Source: an uncultured Eubacteriales bacterium (GTDB lineage Bacteria; Bacillota; Clostridia; Christensenellales; Borkfalkiaceae). Taken from it: a stretch of 64,000 nt of DNA. A model generated the notes under the pieces. That model made no database searches. It saw only the letters and a program-made list of their open reading frames with translations, and was not told the origin of the DNA. The first letter of the stretch is position 1, and each line of letters starts with the position of its first letter. Shown here one piece after another: positions 44,404 to 53,338 of this stretch. Location of the stretch: positions 13,135 through 77,134 of the forward strand of contig UQHL01000016.1 in the NCBI GenBank assembly GCA_900540805.1, given 5' to 3'. The position numbers and the translations under genes are program-made.

Positions 44404-45475
44404 GGCTCTTCTCCTTTTGCATATTCGTCATAAACTTGTCAAACAGAAGGTTCACATCGTGCGGACCGCTGCACGCCTCGGGGTGAAATTGTACGGTAAA
44501 AGCGTCTATCTCGTCGTAGCTTACGCCTTCGCAGGTATTGTCGTTGACGTTGATAAAGCTGATCCTTCCGTTTTTCACCGTAGAAGAAAGCACCTCGTAG
44601 CCGTGGTTCTGGCTGGAGATATACACCCTGCCCGTCGCCAGCCGCTTCACGGGCTGGTTGGCCCCTCTGTGTCCGTATTTCATTTTAGCGGTTTTGCCGC
44701 CCATGGCCAGCGCAAACAGCTGGTGTCCGAGACAAATACCGAAAATAGGCTTCTTGCCCGCCAGCTTCTTAAGTTCGGCGATGATTTCCGGGTTGTCCTC
44801 GGGATCGCCGGGGCCGTTGGTCAGCATAATCCCGTCGGGATCGAGCGCGAGGATCTGTTCCGCCGTGTAGAAAGCGGGCACCTGAAGCACATAACAGTCC
44901 CGCTTTAACAGCTCGCGGATAATATTATTTTTACAGCCGAAATCCCAAACAGCCACCTTGAAACGGGCGGACGCCTTATCCCCGTATTCCTTTACCGATT
45001 GGCAGGTGACCGTCGGGACGGCGTTCTTTATGCGGTATTTTTTAAGTTCCTCCGTATCCTTGAGCGGCTTCGAGGAAATGCAGGCGTTCATAACGCCCGT
45101 TTCGCGCACGATTTTCGTCAGCTCGCGCGTGTCTATCCCGCAGACGCCGATGACGCCTGCTTTCTTGAGATATTCGTCCAGCGTTTCCCGACAACGGAAG
45201 TTTGAGGGAATCTCGCATTTCTCGCGCACGACGTAAGCCGAAACCCACGGCTTTTCGCTTTCGAAATCCTCGGGAATAATTCCGTAATTTCCGATCAGCG
45301 GAAAGGTCTGCGTGACGATCTGGCCATAATAGCTGGGATCCGTCAGCGTTTCGATGTAGCCCGTCATTCCCGTCGTGAAAACGAGTTCCCCGACGGTGTC
45401 GCCCTCCGCACCGAAACGGAAGCCCTGAAACACTTTTCCGTTTTGCAACGTCAGATAAACTTTGTTTTTCTTCAT
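44396..45475 (-). CDS. carA: Carbamoyl-phosphate synthase small subunit
   Basis: A 359-residue glutaminase subunit that feeds ammonia to CarB. The N-terminal domain has GELVFTTGMTGYIETLTDPSYYGQI; the GATase1 part has the nucleophile in FGICLGHQLFALA and His-Glu in VQFHPEACSGP. GAAGGAAG precedes the ATG. It overlaps the fused carB-dapF frame by eight bases, so the two subunits are translated together. Position within the arginine cluster suggests this copy serves arginine synthesis at least in part. Confidence 0.97.
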   Translation of the reverse strand: MKKNKVYLTLQNGKVFQGFRFGAEGDTVGELVFTTGMTGYIETLTDPSYYGQIVTQTFPLIGNYGIIPEDFESEKPWVSAYVVREKCEIPSNFRCRETLDEYLKKAGVIGVCGIDTRELTKIVRETGVMNACISSKPLKDTEELKKYRIKNAVPTVTCQSVKEYGDKASARFKVAVWDFGCKNNIIRELLKRDCYVLQVPAFYTAEQILALDPDGIMLTNGPGDPEDNPEIIAELKKLAGKKPIFGICLGHQLFALAMGGKTAKMKYGHRGANQPVKRLATGRVYISSQNHGYEVLSSTVKNGRISFINVNDNTCEGVSYDEIDAFTVQFHPEACSGPHDVNLLFDKFMTNMQKEKSHA

Positions 45476-45541
45476 ATGCTTCCTTCTCTATAATAATTCT
45501 TTTCTATATCGAGTTTTGTTTTCCGTCCGCGTTTCCCTCGG

Positions 45542-46450
45542 TCAATCGCGCATCAGCTTGCACATGACCGCTTTCTGGGCGTGGAGCCTGTTCTCCGCCT
45601 CGTCGAAGATATCGTCCGCGTGCGCTTCGAGCACGTCCTCTGAAATCTCCTCGCCGCGGTGCGCGGGCAGACAATGCAGCACCATCGCATCCTTTTTGGC
45701 GCACTCCATGACCTCCGCATCGATCCGGAAGCCCGCAAACGACTTTTCCCGAAGCGCCTTTTCTCCTTCCTGCCCCATGGAGGCCCAGACGTCCGTATAA
45801 AGAACGTCCGCGTCCTTCGCCGCTTTTTTCACGTCCGAGGTGATTTCGAATTTATCTCCGAATTCCTCCGCCCATTTCGTAAGCTCCGCGTCGGGATGAT
45901 ATCCTTCGGGACAGGCGATGGAAAACTTCATGCCCATCTTCAGCGCGCCCACCATTAAGGAATTCGCCATGTTGTTTCCGTCTCCGATAAAACACATTTT
46001 AAGTCCGCTGAAGCTGCCCTTATATTCGCGGATCGTCATGAGATCCGCAAGCACCTGGCAGGGATGGCAATAGTCCGTCAAAGCGTTGATGACGGGGATC
46101 GAGCCGTATTTTGCGAAATCCTCCACTTCGCTTTGGGCGAATGTGCGGATCATCAGTCCGTCGAGATATCTCGAAAGCACGCGCGCAGTATCCTTTACGG
46201 GCTCGCCGCGGCCCAGCTGGAGATCTCTGTCCGATAAAAAGAGCGCGTAACCGCCCAGCTCGTACATCCCCACCTCGAACGAAACGCGCGTGCGCGTCGA
46301 GGATTTCTGAAAAATCATGCCCAGCTTTTTGCCCTTGAGATAATCCTTGTGAATGTTGTTTTTCCTCTCGTACTTGAGCTGATCCGCCAGATTGAGAATA
46401 CCCAGAATCTCCTCCCGCGTCAGATCGCCCAGCTTCAATAAATGTTTCAT
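45542..46450 (-). CDS. argF: Ornithine carbamoyltransferase
   Basis: A 302-residue transcarbamylase making citrulline from ornithine and carbamoyl phosphate. The carbamoyl-phosphate site is visible as QKSSTRTRVSFEVG and YCHPCQVLAD, and the ornithine side as VHCLPAHRGEEI. The SMG loop is present as WASMGQEGE. GAGGAG precedes the ATG. It lies between argD and carA, so the enzyme and the supplier of its carbamoyl phosphate are adjacent. Confidence 0.96.
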   Translation of the reverse strand: MKHLLKLGDLTREEILGILNLADQLKYERKNNIHKDYLKGKKLGMIFQKSSTRTRVSFEVGMYELGGYALFLSDRDLQLGRGEPVKDTARVLSRYLDGLMIRTFAQSEVEDFAKYGSIPVINALTDYCHPCQVLADLMTIREYKGSFSGLKMCFIGDGNNMANSLMVGALKMGMKFSIACPEGYHPDAELTKWAEEFGDKFEITSDVKKAAKDADVLYTDVWASMGQEGEKALREKSFAGFRIDAEVMECAKKDAMVLHCLPAHRGEEISEDVLEAHADDIFDEAENRLHAQKAVMCKLMRD

Positions 46451-46485
46451 TGCGCGTTCTCCTCGCCTATATTTATAAATTATCT

Positions 46486-47670
46486 TTATTTTTCCGCGTT
46501 TTCCAGCACGCCGTTCAAGATTTCCAAGCCCTCGTTCATTTCCGCTTTGGTAATGTTTAAGGGCGGCAAAAGCCTAAGCCTGTCGTGCGCCGTCAAAATC
46601 ATCAGCCCCTTTTCGAGACACTCCTCCGCCAGCTTTCTCGCCGACTTTTCCGAACGCACCGCCACGCCGAGCATCAGTCCCATTCCCGTTACGGCTTCCA
46701 CGCCTTTCATCTTTGAAATAAACGTCCTTAAATATTCGCCCTTCGCCCGCACTTCGAGAAAGAGCTCCTCCGTCAGCCGCTTGACGACGTTGAGCGCCCC
46801 CGCGCATATCGCAGGATTTCCCCCGAACGTCGTCCCGTGATCGCCACAGGAAAAAACCGCCGCAGCCTTTTCAAACAACAGACAGGCGCCGATGGGCAAC
46901 CCACCGCCCAATCCCTTCGCCGTTGTTACTATGTCCGGCATAATACCATAAGCCTGATAAGAATACATATATCCCGTACGGCCGTTCCCCGTCTGCACTT
47001 CGTCGATAATGACAAGAATATCATTTGCCCGACAAAACTCAATAGTTTGTCTGACAAAGCTTTTATCCAATACGTGAACGCCGCTTTCGCCCTGAATCAA
47101 TTCCAGCATTACGGCGCAGGTTTTTTCTGTAATTTTTGATTTTAAGCTTTCGAAATCGGGCTTTGCATAGGAAAATCCCGCAGGGAAAGGTCCGAAATAT
47201 TTATGGAAGGCGTCCTGCCCCGTAGCCGCCAGCGTCGCCAGCGTTCTGCCGTGAAAGCTATCCGTCAGCGTAACGATTTCATAGCGTTTATTATCGCCGT
47301 ATTTCAGCGCGGAATATTTTCGCGCCGCCTTTATCGCACATTCGTTGGCTTCCGCCCCCGAATTGCCGAAAAAGACCTTCTTCGCCCCGGATTTTTTGCA
47401 AAGCTGTTCGGCAAGCTCGGTCTGCGGCTGCGTATAATACAGATTGCAGGCATGCTGTACTTTTCCAAGCTGTTCGGTTACGGCTTCTTTCCAGGCCTCG
47501 TCGTTGATGCCGAAAATATTGACGCCTATCCCGCTGGTGAAATCGACGTACTTCCTGCCCGAGGCGTCGGTGACCGTCGCACCTTCGCCGCTCTCTATCG
47601 CCAATGCAAAGCGGTTATATGTAGGCGCGATGTATTTTTTATCCTTTTTTTCTATTTTTTCAAAATCCAT
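46486..47670 (-). CDS. argD: Acetylornithine aminotransferase
   Basis: A 394-residue class III PLP aminotransferase. Family boxes are FTSGIGVNIFGINDEAW, FFGNSGAEANECAIKAARK, the Asp that holds the pyridine ring in LVIIDEVQTGNGRTG, and the PLP lysine in VTTAKGLGGGLPIGACL. It converts N-acetylglutamate semialdehyde to N-acetylornithine and often also acts in lysine synthesis. AAGGA precedes the ATG. Third in order after argB, before argF. Confidence 0.95.
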   Translation of the reverse strand: MDFEKIEKKDKKYIAPTYNRFALAIESGEGATVTDASGRKYVDFTSGIGVNIFGINDEAWKEAVTEQLGKVQHACNLYYTQPQTELAEQLCKKSGAKKVFFGNSGAEANECAIKAARKYSALKYGDNKRYEIVTLTDSFHGRTLATLAATGQDAFHKYFGPFPAGFSYAKPDFESLKSKITEKTCAVMLELIQGESGVHVLDKSFVRQTIEFCRANDILVIIDEVQTGNGRTGYMYSYQAYGIMPDIVTTAKGLGGGLPIGACLLFEKAAAVFSCGDHGTTFGGNPAICAGALNVVKRLTEELFLEVRAKGEYLRTFISKMKGVEAVTGMGLMLGVAVRSEKSARKLAEECLEKGLMILTAHDRLRLLPPLNITKAEMNEGLEILNGVLENAEK

Positions 47671-47721
47671 GACAGACGTCCTTCACCGTTTTTTCAAAAA
47701 ATAAGACTGATTTTAAGAAAA

Positions 47722-48579
47722 TCAGTCACCGTTTACAAACATTGTTCCCATTCCTTCATCCGAAAGAAGCTCCATCAAAATAGAATGATTAACCCGACCG
47801 TCGGTGATAAACACTTTTTTCACACCGCGGCGAATGGCTTCCTTGCAGCATTCTATTTTCGGAATCATCCCTCCCGAGATAATTCCCTGCTTCACGAGAG
47901 AAGGAATATCGGATACGAACACTTTTTTTATTAACGACTCCTCGTTATTTTTATCCTCCAGCAATCCGCGGATATCCGTCATCAAAATCATACTTTCCGC
48001 CTGCAACGCCCCCGCGATTACGGAAGCGGCCGTGTCGGCATTGATATTATAGACGTTTCCCCGATTGTCGTAGCCTACCGTAGCGATTACGGGAATATAT
48101 CCCGTTTTCAGGCAGTCTTCTATGATACCGATATCGATATCGGTGATCTTTCCCACATAGCCGAGCTGCTCGCTTTCCTTTTCACAGCCGAGCATATGGC
48201 CGTCTATCCCGCTGATGCCCACCGCTTTGCCGCCGCAGGCTTCCAGCTGGTTGACGAGAGCTTTATTGATTTTTCCCGCGAGAACCATGCGGACAACCTC
48301 CGCCGTTTCCGCATCCGTATAACGCAATCCGTTTACGAATTTGCTCTCGATCCCCAGCCGTTTAAGCATTTCGGAAATATCGGGACCGCCGCCGTGAACG
48401 AGCACCACCTTGATCCCCACAAGCTGCAAAAGAACCAGATCGCGCATGACGGAAGCCTTTAATTCTTCGTTGATCATGGCGTTTCCGCCGTACTTGATCA
48501 CGAGAATTTTATCGTTATACTTCTTGATATAAGGCATCGCCTCCGCCAAAAACTCTGCCTGTTCCTGTTTGGAAATCAT
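47722..48579 (-). CDS. argB: Acetylglutamate kinase
   Basis: A 285-residue amino-acid kinase phosphorylating N-acetylglutamate. The nucleotide and substrate loops are visible as KILVIKYGGNAM, VLVHGGGPDISEML, NINADTAASVIAGAL and GGMIPKIECC. No long N-terminal helix is present, which is the part linked to hexamer formation and arginine inhibition in some bacteria, so feedback may be weak. It has its own strong promoter and starts the argB-argD-argF-carA-carB run. Confidence 0.96.
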   Translation of the reverse strand: MISKQEQAEFLAEAMPYIKKYNDKILVIKYGGNAMINEELKASVMRDLVLLQLVGIKVVLVHGGGPDISEMLKRLGIESKFVNGLRYTDAETAEVVRMVLAGKINKALVNQLEACGGKAVGISGIDGHMLGCEKESEQLGYVGKITDIDIGIIEDCLKTGYIPVIATVGYDNRGNVYNINADTAASVIAGALQAESMILMTDIRGLLEDKNNEESLIKKVFVSDIPSLVKQGIISGGMIPKIECCKEAIRRGVKKVFITDGRVNHSILMELLSDEGMGTMFVNGD

Positions 48580-48602
48580 CTTACCACCATTTTATTTTTT
48601 CT

Positions 48603-48631
48603 ATTATACCACACTGTCGGCCGTTTGTCAA
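48603..48631 (-). promoter_or_regulatory. Sigma-A-type promoter of argB-argD-argF-carA-carB
   Basis: On the minus strand TTGACA (48631-48626), 17 bases, TATAAT (48608-48603), inside the 90-base gap between argJ and argB. Confidence 0.85.
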
Positions 48632-48669
48632 CCTTTCCCGATAATTTTCGCGTCGTGAAAAGGGAAAAA

Positions 48670-49917
48670 TCAGCTTCTGTAATCGCCGTTGATATGTACG
48701 TATTCATAAGTGAGATCGCACCCCCAGCCCACCGACGAATAATTTCCGTCGTGCAGTTCGATCTCTATGCCGATCTCCTTTTCGAAAAGTATCTTTTTCG
48801 CCGCGGCTTCGGAAAAATCTATTCCCCGTCCGTCCTCGCAGACTTCTATCTTTCCCGCGGCCGAAACGAAGGCGACGCCGATTTTATTTACGTCCACCGC
48901 CGCGCCCGAATAACCGATCGCGCAAAGCACGCGCCCCCAATTGGCGTCCGCGCCGAAAATCGCCGCCTTCAAAAGATTGGAGCATACCACCGATTTAGCG
49001 ACGGTTCTCGCCACCTGTTTTGATTTTGCGCCCCTCACCGTACATTCGATCAGCTTCGTGGCGCCTTCGCCGTCTGCGGCAATCTTTTTACACATCGCCG
49101 TCGTCACTTCGTGAAGCGCGCGGCAGAACTTTTTATACTCCGTATCCGTTCTGTCGATGAGCGCGTTCCCCGCTTCGCCGCTCGCCATGATACAGAGCGT
49201 GTCGTTCGTCGAGGTATCGCGGTCAACGCTGACCATATTCAGCGAATCCTTTACGTCCGACGAGAGGGCTTTTTGTAGCATTTGGGGAGTAATATTCACG
49301 TCGGTCGTAATAAACATAAGCATGGTGGCCATATTGGGGCAGAGCATGCCCACCCCCTTGCAGATAGCGCCGATTTTGCACGTCACGTCCCCGAGGCGGA
49401 ATTCGTAAGCGAGCTGTTTGGAAACGGTGTCCGTGGTCATGATCGCTTCCGCCGCAAAGACGTTGTTTTCGGATGCGTTTCCCAGCCCCCCGACCAGATT
49501 TTCCATGCCCGCCGCGATGGGCTCGAGGGACAGCTTTTGCCCGATGACCCCCGTCGAAGCCACGACTACGTCGCCCGCAGGAATACCGCAGTGCTTCTCT
49601 ACGAGAGCGCACATCCCTTCCGCAATTTCAATGCCGTCGGCGTTGCAGGTATTGGCGTTGCCGCTGTTGACGATTACGGCGCGGGAATAGCCGTCGGCCA
49701 CATGCTTCTGCGTAACGAGAATCGGCGCTCCCTTGACAAGATTTTTCGTATAGACGCACGCCGTCGCCGCTCTTCGGTCGCAGACGATCAGCGCCAGATC
49801 CTTCTTTTTTTTATTTTTGCGGATACCGCAATGGATTCCGTTTGCGGAAAATCCTTTCGGAGCGCAGACGCCGCCTTCGATTTGTTTCATTTCTTTATCA
49901 ATTCCGTTCTTTCTCAT
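48670..49917 (-). CDS. argJ: Glutamate N-acetyltransferase / amino-acid acetyltransferase
   Basis: A 415-residue self-cleaving enzyme that moves the acetyl group from acetylornithine to glutamate. The cleavage site is visible in GEGATKLIEC, with the Thr becoming the nucleophile of the beta chain, and the preceding chain has VIVNSGNANTCNADG, STGVIGQKLSLEPI and TTDTVSK. Whether it can also use acetyl-CoA cannot be told. A GAGG lies ten bases before the ATG at 49917; an internal ATG at 49890 is the alternative. With ArgJ present the pathway is the cyclic type. Confidence 0.95.
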   Translation of the reverse strand: MRKNGIDKEMKQIEGGVCAPKGFSANGIHCGIRKNKKKKDLALIVCDRRAATACVYTKNLVKGAPILVTQKHVADGYSRAVIVNSGNANTCNADGIEIAEGMCALVEKHCGIPAGDVVVASTGVIGQKLSLEPIAAGMENLVGGLGNASENNVFAAEAIMTTDTVSKQLAYEFRLGDVTCKIGAICKGVGMLCPNMATMLMFITTDVNITPQMLQKALSSDVKDSLNMVSVDRDTSTNDTLCIMASGEAGNALIDRTDTEYKKFCRALHEVTTAMCKKIAADGEGATKLIECTVRGAKSKQVARTVAKSVVCSNLLKAAIFGADANWGRVLCAIGYSGAAVDVNKIGVAFVSAAGKIEVCEDGRGIDFSEAAAKKILFEKEIGIEIELHDGNYSSVGWGCDLTYEYVHINGDYRS

Positions 49918-49943
49918 TTCAATCTTTCCTCAATCGCTCCCCG

Positions 49944-50870
49944 TTATTTCAAAAAAGCGTCCTCTTCCAATCCGAGTGCGATATTCATATTCTGCACGGC
50001 CGCGCCCGAGGCTCCCTTGCCCAAATTGTCGAACCTCGAGCAAAGCAAAATTTGCTCCTCGTTGCCTCCGACAAAAATTTCCATGCGGTTGGTACCCGCT
50101 AAACGGGCGGCGTCCAGAAAGGAACGTTCCTCCCCGTCAACGGAAATGAATTTCGCCCCCGCGTAAAAGTCGCGGTAAAACTCCCTGATCGCGGCGGGCG
50201 CAGGCGTCCCCTTGATTTTGTCCGCGTACAGCGGCACCGTAACGCACATGCCGCAGTAGTAATCCGCGACGATGGGATTGAAAATCGGCGCACGGGAAAG
50301 CCCGCACACTTTCGTCATTTCGGGCAGATGCTTATGTTTCAGCGTCAGACCGTACTGCCGCGGGCTGTCGAGCTCTTTCGCCCGATCCACAGCCTCGTAC
50401 TGCGCGATCATTTTTTTGCCGCCCCCGCTGTAACCCGTCACGGAATGAGCGACGAAAGGATAATCGGAAGGCACGAGCCCTTCGCTGACGAGAGGATAAA
50501 CCAAAGAAATAAATCCGCCGGCATGACAGCCGGGATTGGCGATGAACCTGCCCGTCGCTATCGATTTTCGAAAATCGGGGGAAAGCTCGGGGAATCCGTA
50601 CGCCCAGCCGTCCGCCGTACGATGAGCCGTCGAGGCGTCGATAATTTTCGTTTCGGGATTTTCGCACAATAAAACGGCCTCTTTTGCCGCCGCGTCAGGC
50701 AGACATAAAAAGACAATGTCCGCTTCATCGATCCGCTTTTTCCGCTCTGCAGTATCTTTGCGCAAGTCTTCGGGAATGGAAAGAAGCTCGATGTCTCTGC
50801 GCGCGGCGAGCCGATCGAAAATCTGAAGCCCCGTCGTACCCTCGCGGCCGTCTATAAATACTTTATACAT
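49944..50870 (-). CDS. argC: N-acetyl-gamma-glutamyl-phosphate reductase, type 2
   Basis: A 308-residue reductase of the short (type 2) form. It starts MYKVFIDGREGTTGLQIFDR, the usual opening of this type, and has the catalytic Cys in FIANPGCHAGGF. KHKHLPEM and GKGASGAAVQNMNIALGL close the C-terminal part. Starts upstream to 50915 add a stretch without family support. The ribosome site is weak (CGGAA). It lies between argG and argJ. Confidence 0.94.
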   Translation of the reverse strand: MYKVFIDGREGTTGLQIFDRLAARRDIELLSIPEDLRKDTAERKKRIDEADIVFLCLPDAAAKEAVLLCENPETKIIDASTAHRTADGWAYGFPELSPDFRKSIATGRFIANPGCHAGGFISLVYPLVSEGLVPSDYPFVAHSVTGYSGGGKKMIAQYEAVDRAKELDSPRQYGLTLKHKHLPEMTKVCGLSRAPIFNPIVADYYCGMCVTVPLYADKIKGTPAPAAIREFYRDFYAGAKFISVDGEERSFLDAARLAGTNRMEIFVGGNEEQILLCSRFDNLGKGASGAAVQNMNIALGLEEDAFLK

Positions 50871-50905
50871 ATTAAAATTATTCCGTTTCCTTATAGATAA
50901 AGCGT

Positions 50906-50927
50906 TCGGGCGCAAAAACGCGCCCGA
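50906..50927. other. Perfect inverted repeat between argG and argC
   Basis: TCGGGCGC and GCGCCCGA with loop AAAAAC, in the 76-base gap. No T run follows on the minus strand, so it looks like an RNA-processing or stabilising hairpin rather than a terminator; function unknown. Confidence 0.45.
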
Positions 50928-50946
50928 GTGCGTCCGTCGGCAGACT

Positions 50947-52176
50947 TTATTTCAGCTTCTTGGCGTCGAGAAGCGCTTTGACCTTAATGGGAAGGCCGAA
51001 GAGGTTGATAAAGCCTTCCGCGTCGTTTTGATGATATGCGCCACCGTCGTCGTCGAACGTGGCGATGTCCTCGCTGTAGAGCGAATAGGGAGACGTAATC
51101 CCCGCATTCATGACGTTCCCTTTGTAAATCTTGAGCTTTACGTCGCCCGTCACCGTCTTTTGAGTTTCGTCCACGAAAGCGGTCAACGCTTCGCGCAAGG
51201 GCGTAAACCACTGTCCGTCATATACCATTTCGCCGAATTTAAGCGCGATCATCTGCTTATAATGCATGGTCGCCTTATCGAGACAAATGGATTCCAAAAG
51301 CTCGTGCGCGGTATAGAGAATGGTTCCGCCCGGGGTTTCATATACGCCGCGGGACTTCATACCGACCAAACGGTTTTCAACCATGTCGCAAAGCCCCACG
51401 CCATTTTCTCCGCCCACTTTATTCAGCTTTTCGAGGAGGGAAATACTGTCCATCTCCACGCCGTCGATCGCCGTGGGAATTCCCTTTTCGAAATGAACGG
51501 TGATATACGTCGGCTTATCGGGCGCCGCCCAAGGCGACACGCCGAGTTCGCATATCTTATCGTAATCGGGTTCGTTTGCGGGGTCCTCGAGATCGAGCCC
51601 CTCGTGAGAGAGGTGCCAAAGGTTTTTATCTTTGGAATAATTGGTTTCGCGCGTAATTTTCAGAGGAATGTGATGCGCTTCCGCATACTCGATTTCCTCT
51701 TCGCGGCTCTTGATATCCCACACGCGCCAAGGCGCGATAATCTTCATTTCGGGCGCAAACGCTTTGATCGTCAGCTCGAAACGCACCTGATCGTTTCCTT
51801 TGCCCGTACAGCCGTGACAAATGGCGTCAGCGCCCTCTTTCTTTGCAATTTCCACGAGACGCTTGGCGATGACGGGACGGGCAAAGGACGTTCCCAGCAG
51901 ATATTTGTCCTCGTATTTCGCCCCCGCCTGTACGGTGGGATAAATATAATCCTCGATAAATTCTTTTTTCAGATCTTCTATGTAGAGCTTGGACGCACCT
52001 GTTTTCAGAGCCTTTTCCTCCAGGCCCTCCAGCTCCGATTCCTGTCCTACGTCGGCGGAAACGGCGACAATCTCGGGGTTTCCGTAATTTTCTTTCAGCC
52101 AGGGAATGATGATGGACGTATCAAGTCCGCCCGAATACGCAAGCACGATTTTTTTGAAAGTTTCTTTTTGTTCCAT
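50947..52176 (-). CDS. argG: Argininosuccinate synthase
   Basis: A 409-residue ATP-dependent ligase joining citrulline and aspartate. The PP-loop is KIVLAYSGGLDTSIIIPWL near residue 18, and GCTGKGNDQVRFE and NLWHLSHEGLDLEDP are the usual substrate boxes. The start at 52176 has AGGAG nine bases upstream. It is the first gene of the long arginine block. The partner argH, normally next to argG, is not found in the window. Confidence 0.97.
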   Translation of the reverse strand: MEQKETFKKIVLAYSGGLDTSIIIPWLKENYGNPEIVAVSADVGQESELEGLEEKALKTGASKLYIEDLKKEFIEDYIYPTVQAGAKYEDKYLLGTSFARPVIAKRLVEIAKKEGADAICHGCTGKGNDQVRFELTIKAFAPEMKIIAPWRVWDIKSREEEIEYAEAHHIPLKITRETNYSKDKNLWHLSHEGLDLEDPANEPDYDKICELGVSPWAAPDKPTYITVHFEKGIPTAIDGVEMDSISLLEKLNKVGGENGVGLCDMVENRLVGMKSRGVYETPGGTILYTAHELLESICLDKATMHYKQMIALKFGEMVYDGQWFTPLREALTAFVDETQKTVTGDVKLKIYKGNVMNAGITSPYSLYSEDIATFDDDGGAYHQNDAEGFINLFGLPIKVKALLDAKKLK

Positions 52177-52249
52177 GATGAATGCTCCTGTTTTTCGGAT
52201 GTCCGCGATTGTCTTATCCAATGCGGCTCCGTTTTATTTATCGCGCTTT

Positions 52250-52278
52250 ATTATACTACCCGAAATCCGTTCCGTCAA
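52250..52278 (-). promoter_or_regulatory. Sigma-A-type promoter of argG-argC-argJ
   Basis: On the minus strand TTGACG (52278-52273), 17 bases, TATAAT (52255-52250), giving a leader of about 67 nt. Confidence 0.85.
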
Positions 52279-52305
52279 GCAAATTTCAGCTGTTTTTGTA
52301 AAAAA

Positions 52306-52323
52306 CATGAATTTTTTTGCATA
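52306..52323 (-). promoter_or_regulatory. Possible ArgR operator (ARG box)
   Basis: On the minus strand TATGCAAAAAAATTCATG matches the Bacillus ARG box CATGAATAAAAATTCAAG at about 14 of 18 positions. It lies about 28 bases upstream of the argG -35 box; a weaker ATGAATATTTTTCTATG lies just before it. No ArgR gene is in the window. Confidence 0.35.
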
Positions 52324-52405
52324 TATCATAGAAAAATATTCATTTTTCAACGTCTATTCTGTATAAACGAATATTTTCTATTATAATCCGCGGCTTTGAA
52401 AAGTC

Positions 52406-53155
52406 CTATCCTTCGAAAAAAAGGATTTCCGCCTGAACGACGACCTCGTCGGCGGCGTTGAAGCCCTGCACCAAAAACGCGCCGTTCTCCGCGCGTTTGC
52501 GGTAAAATCGAAGCGCGTCGCCCTCTCGACATTGTCGGATATAACCGAGCGCAAATCCTTTCAGTTTCTTTTCCTTTAATTCCGCCACGGAAAAACAATT
52601 GAAACAATAATCGGCATAGCGCGTATTGTTGACGTGCATGTTATGATCGTATTCGGAATTGGCCACCGTCATAGAAAAGCGCAGTTCCCCCTCCTCGGGA
52701 CGGAAAGGCGGAAATTTCCAGCGATTTATATCGAGCGCCCTCGAAGGATTATAGGAAGAATAATCCTGATTGTCGAGCACTTTCGACTGCAAAAGCTTGC
52801 CTGTGTGCATATCCACCATACACCAGCGGGACGTCGCGTTTAACAAAACGTCCCCCCTTGCGGATAAAATTTGATATTCCCTTCCGAAAACGACATAGGA
52901 GGGCGGCGTCGGCCAGGTTTTTACAGAGATATGCTCGCCGAGCGGTACGGGAGCAAGAAACTCGCAGCGGATATTCGTCAGCATAAAAGCATAACTGCGC
53001 GGCTTAAGGTACGAATAGCCGAAACCGAGCTCGTCCGCGCTGGAGCAAGCTACTTCTTCAAGGTACGCCAAAACCGCCGAAGGTTTGAGCTCGTCCTTAA
53101 AATCCACGTCGCAGTATTTAACGTCAAACGTTTTAATATGTTCGTATAATTCCAT
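52406..53155 (-). CDS. Acyl-ACP thioesterase
   Basis: A 249-residue double-hotdog protein of the acyl-ACP thioesterase family, which releases fatty acids from acyl carrier protein. Each hotdog half is visible: FDVKYCDVDFKDELKPSAVLAYLEEVA then VANSEYDHNMHVNNTRYADYCFN, where the Asn and His of HNMHVNNTRYADY are the catalytic Asn/His of the family. The promoter -10 box ends six bases before the ATG, so the message should be leaderless; no Shine-Dalgarno sequence is present. It is transcribed away from the PadR-coiled-coil gene. Confidence 0.88.
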   Translation of the reverse strand: MELYEHIKTFDVKYCDVDFKDELKPSAVLAYLEEVACSSADELGFGYSYLKPRSYAFMLTNIRCEFLAPVPLGEHISVKTWPTPPSYVVFGREYQILSARGDVLLNATSRWCMVDMHTGKLLQSKVLDNQDYSSYNPSRALDINRWKFPPFRPEEGELRFSMTVANSEYDHNMHVNNTRYADYCFNCFSVAELKEKKLKGFALGYIRQCREGDALRFYRKRAENGAFLVQGFNAADEVVVQAEILFFEG

Positions 53156-53161
53156 AAAATT

Positions 53162-53190
53162 ATTATACACCCCACGAAAAAAAAAGTCAA
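53162..53190 (-). promoter_or_regulatory. Sigma-A-type promoter giving a leaderless thioesterase transcript
   Basis: On the minus strand TTGACT (53190-53185), 17 bases, TATAAT (53167-53162). The expected start of transcription, about seven bases further, is at or next to the A of the ATG at 53155. Confidence 0.8.
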
Positions 53191-53220
53191 CGGACAAACG
53201 CCCTTATCTATGATAAATAT

Positions 53221-53243
53221 GGTAAAAAGGCCGCCTTTTTACC
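53221..53243. repeat. Perfect 23-base palindrome between two divergent promoters
   Basis: GGTAAAAAGGC and GCCTTTTTACC around a single C. It lies between the thioesterase promoter and the PadR-coiled-coil promoter. It could be a dimer operator or a hairpin; nothing in the sequence decides. Confidence 0.6.
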
Positions 53244-53309
53244 AACCTTCTCGACAGTGGCGCCGCTTAAAAAACTTACAAATTTTGAGAGGTTTTTTGA
53301 GGATTTCTG

Positions 53310-53338
53310 TTGACTTATGTATATATTTGTTGTATAAT
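53310..53338 (+). promoter_or_regulatory. Sigma-A-type promoter of the PadR-coiled-coil gene
   Basis: TTGACT at 53310-53315, 17 bases, TATAAT at 53333-53338; leader of about 73 nt. Confidence 0.85.

Noticed and set aside
46925..46950. A fourth possible copy of the 35-bp palindrome (ACTATGTCCGGCATAAT)
   Set aside because: It is coding sequence for MPDIVTT in argD and lacks the second arm.
51028..52386. A 452-codon plus-strand open frame opposite argG
   Set aside because: Antisense shadow of argG with no start signal.
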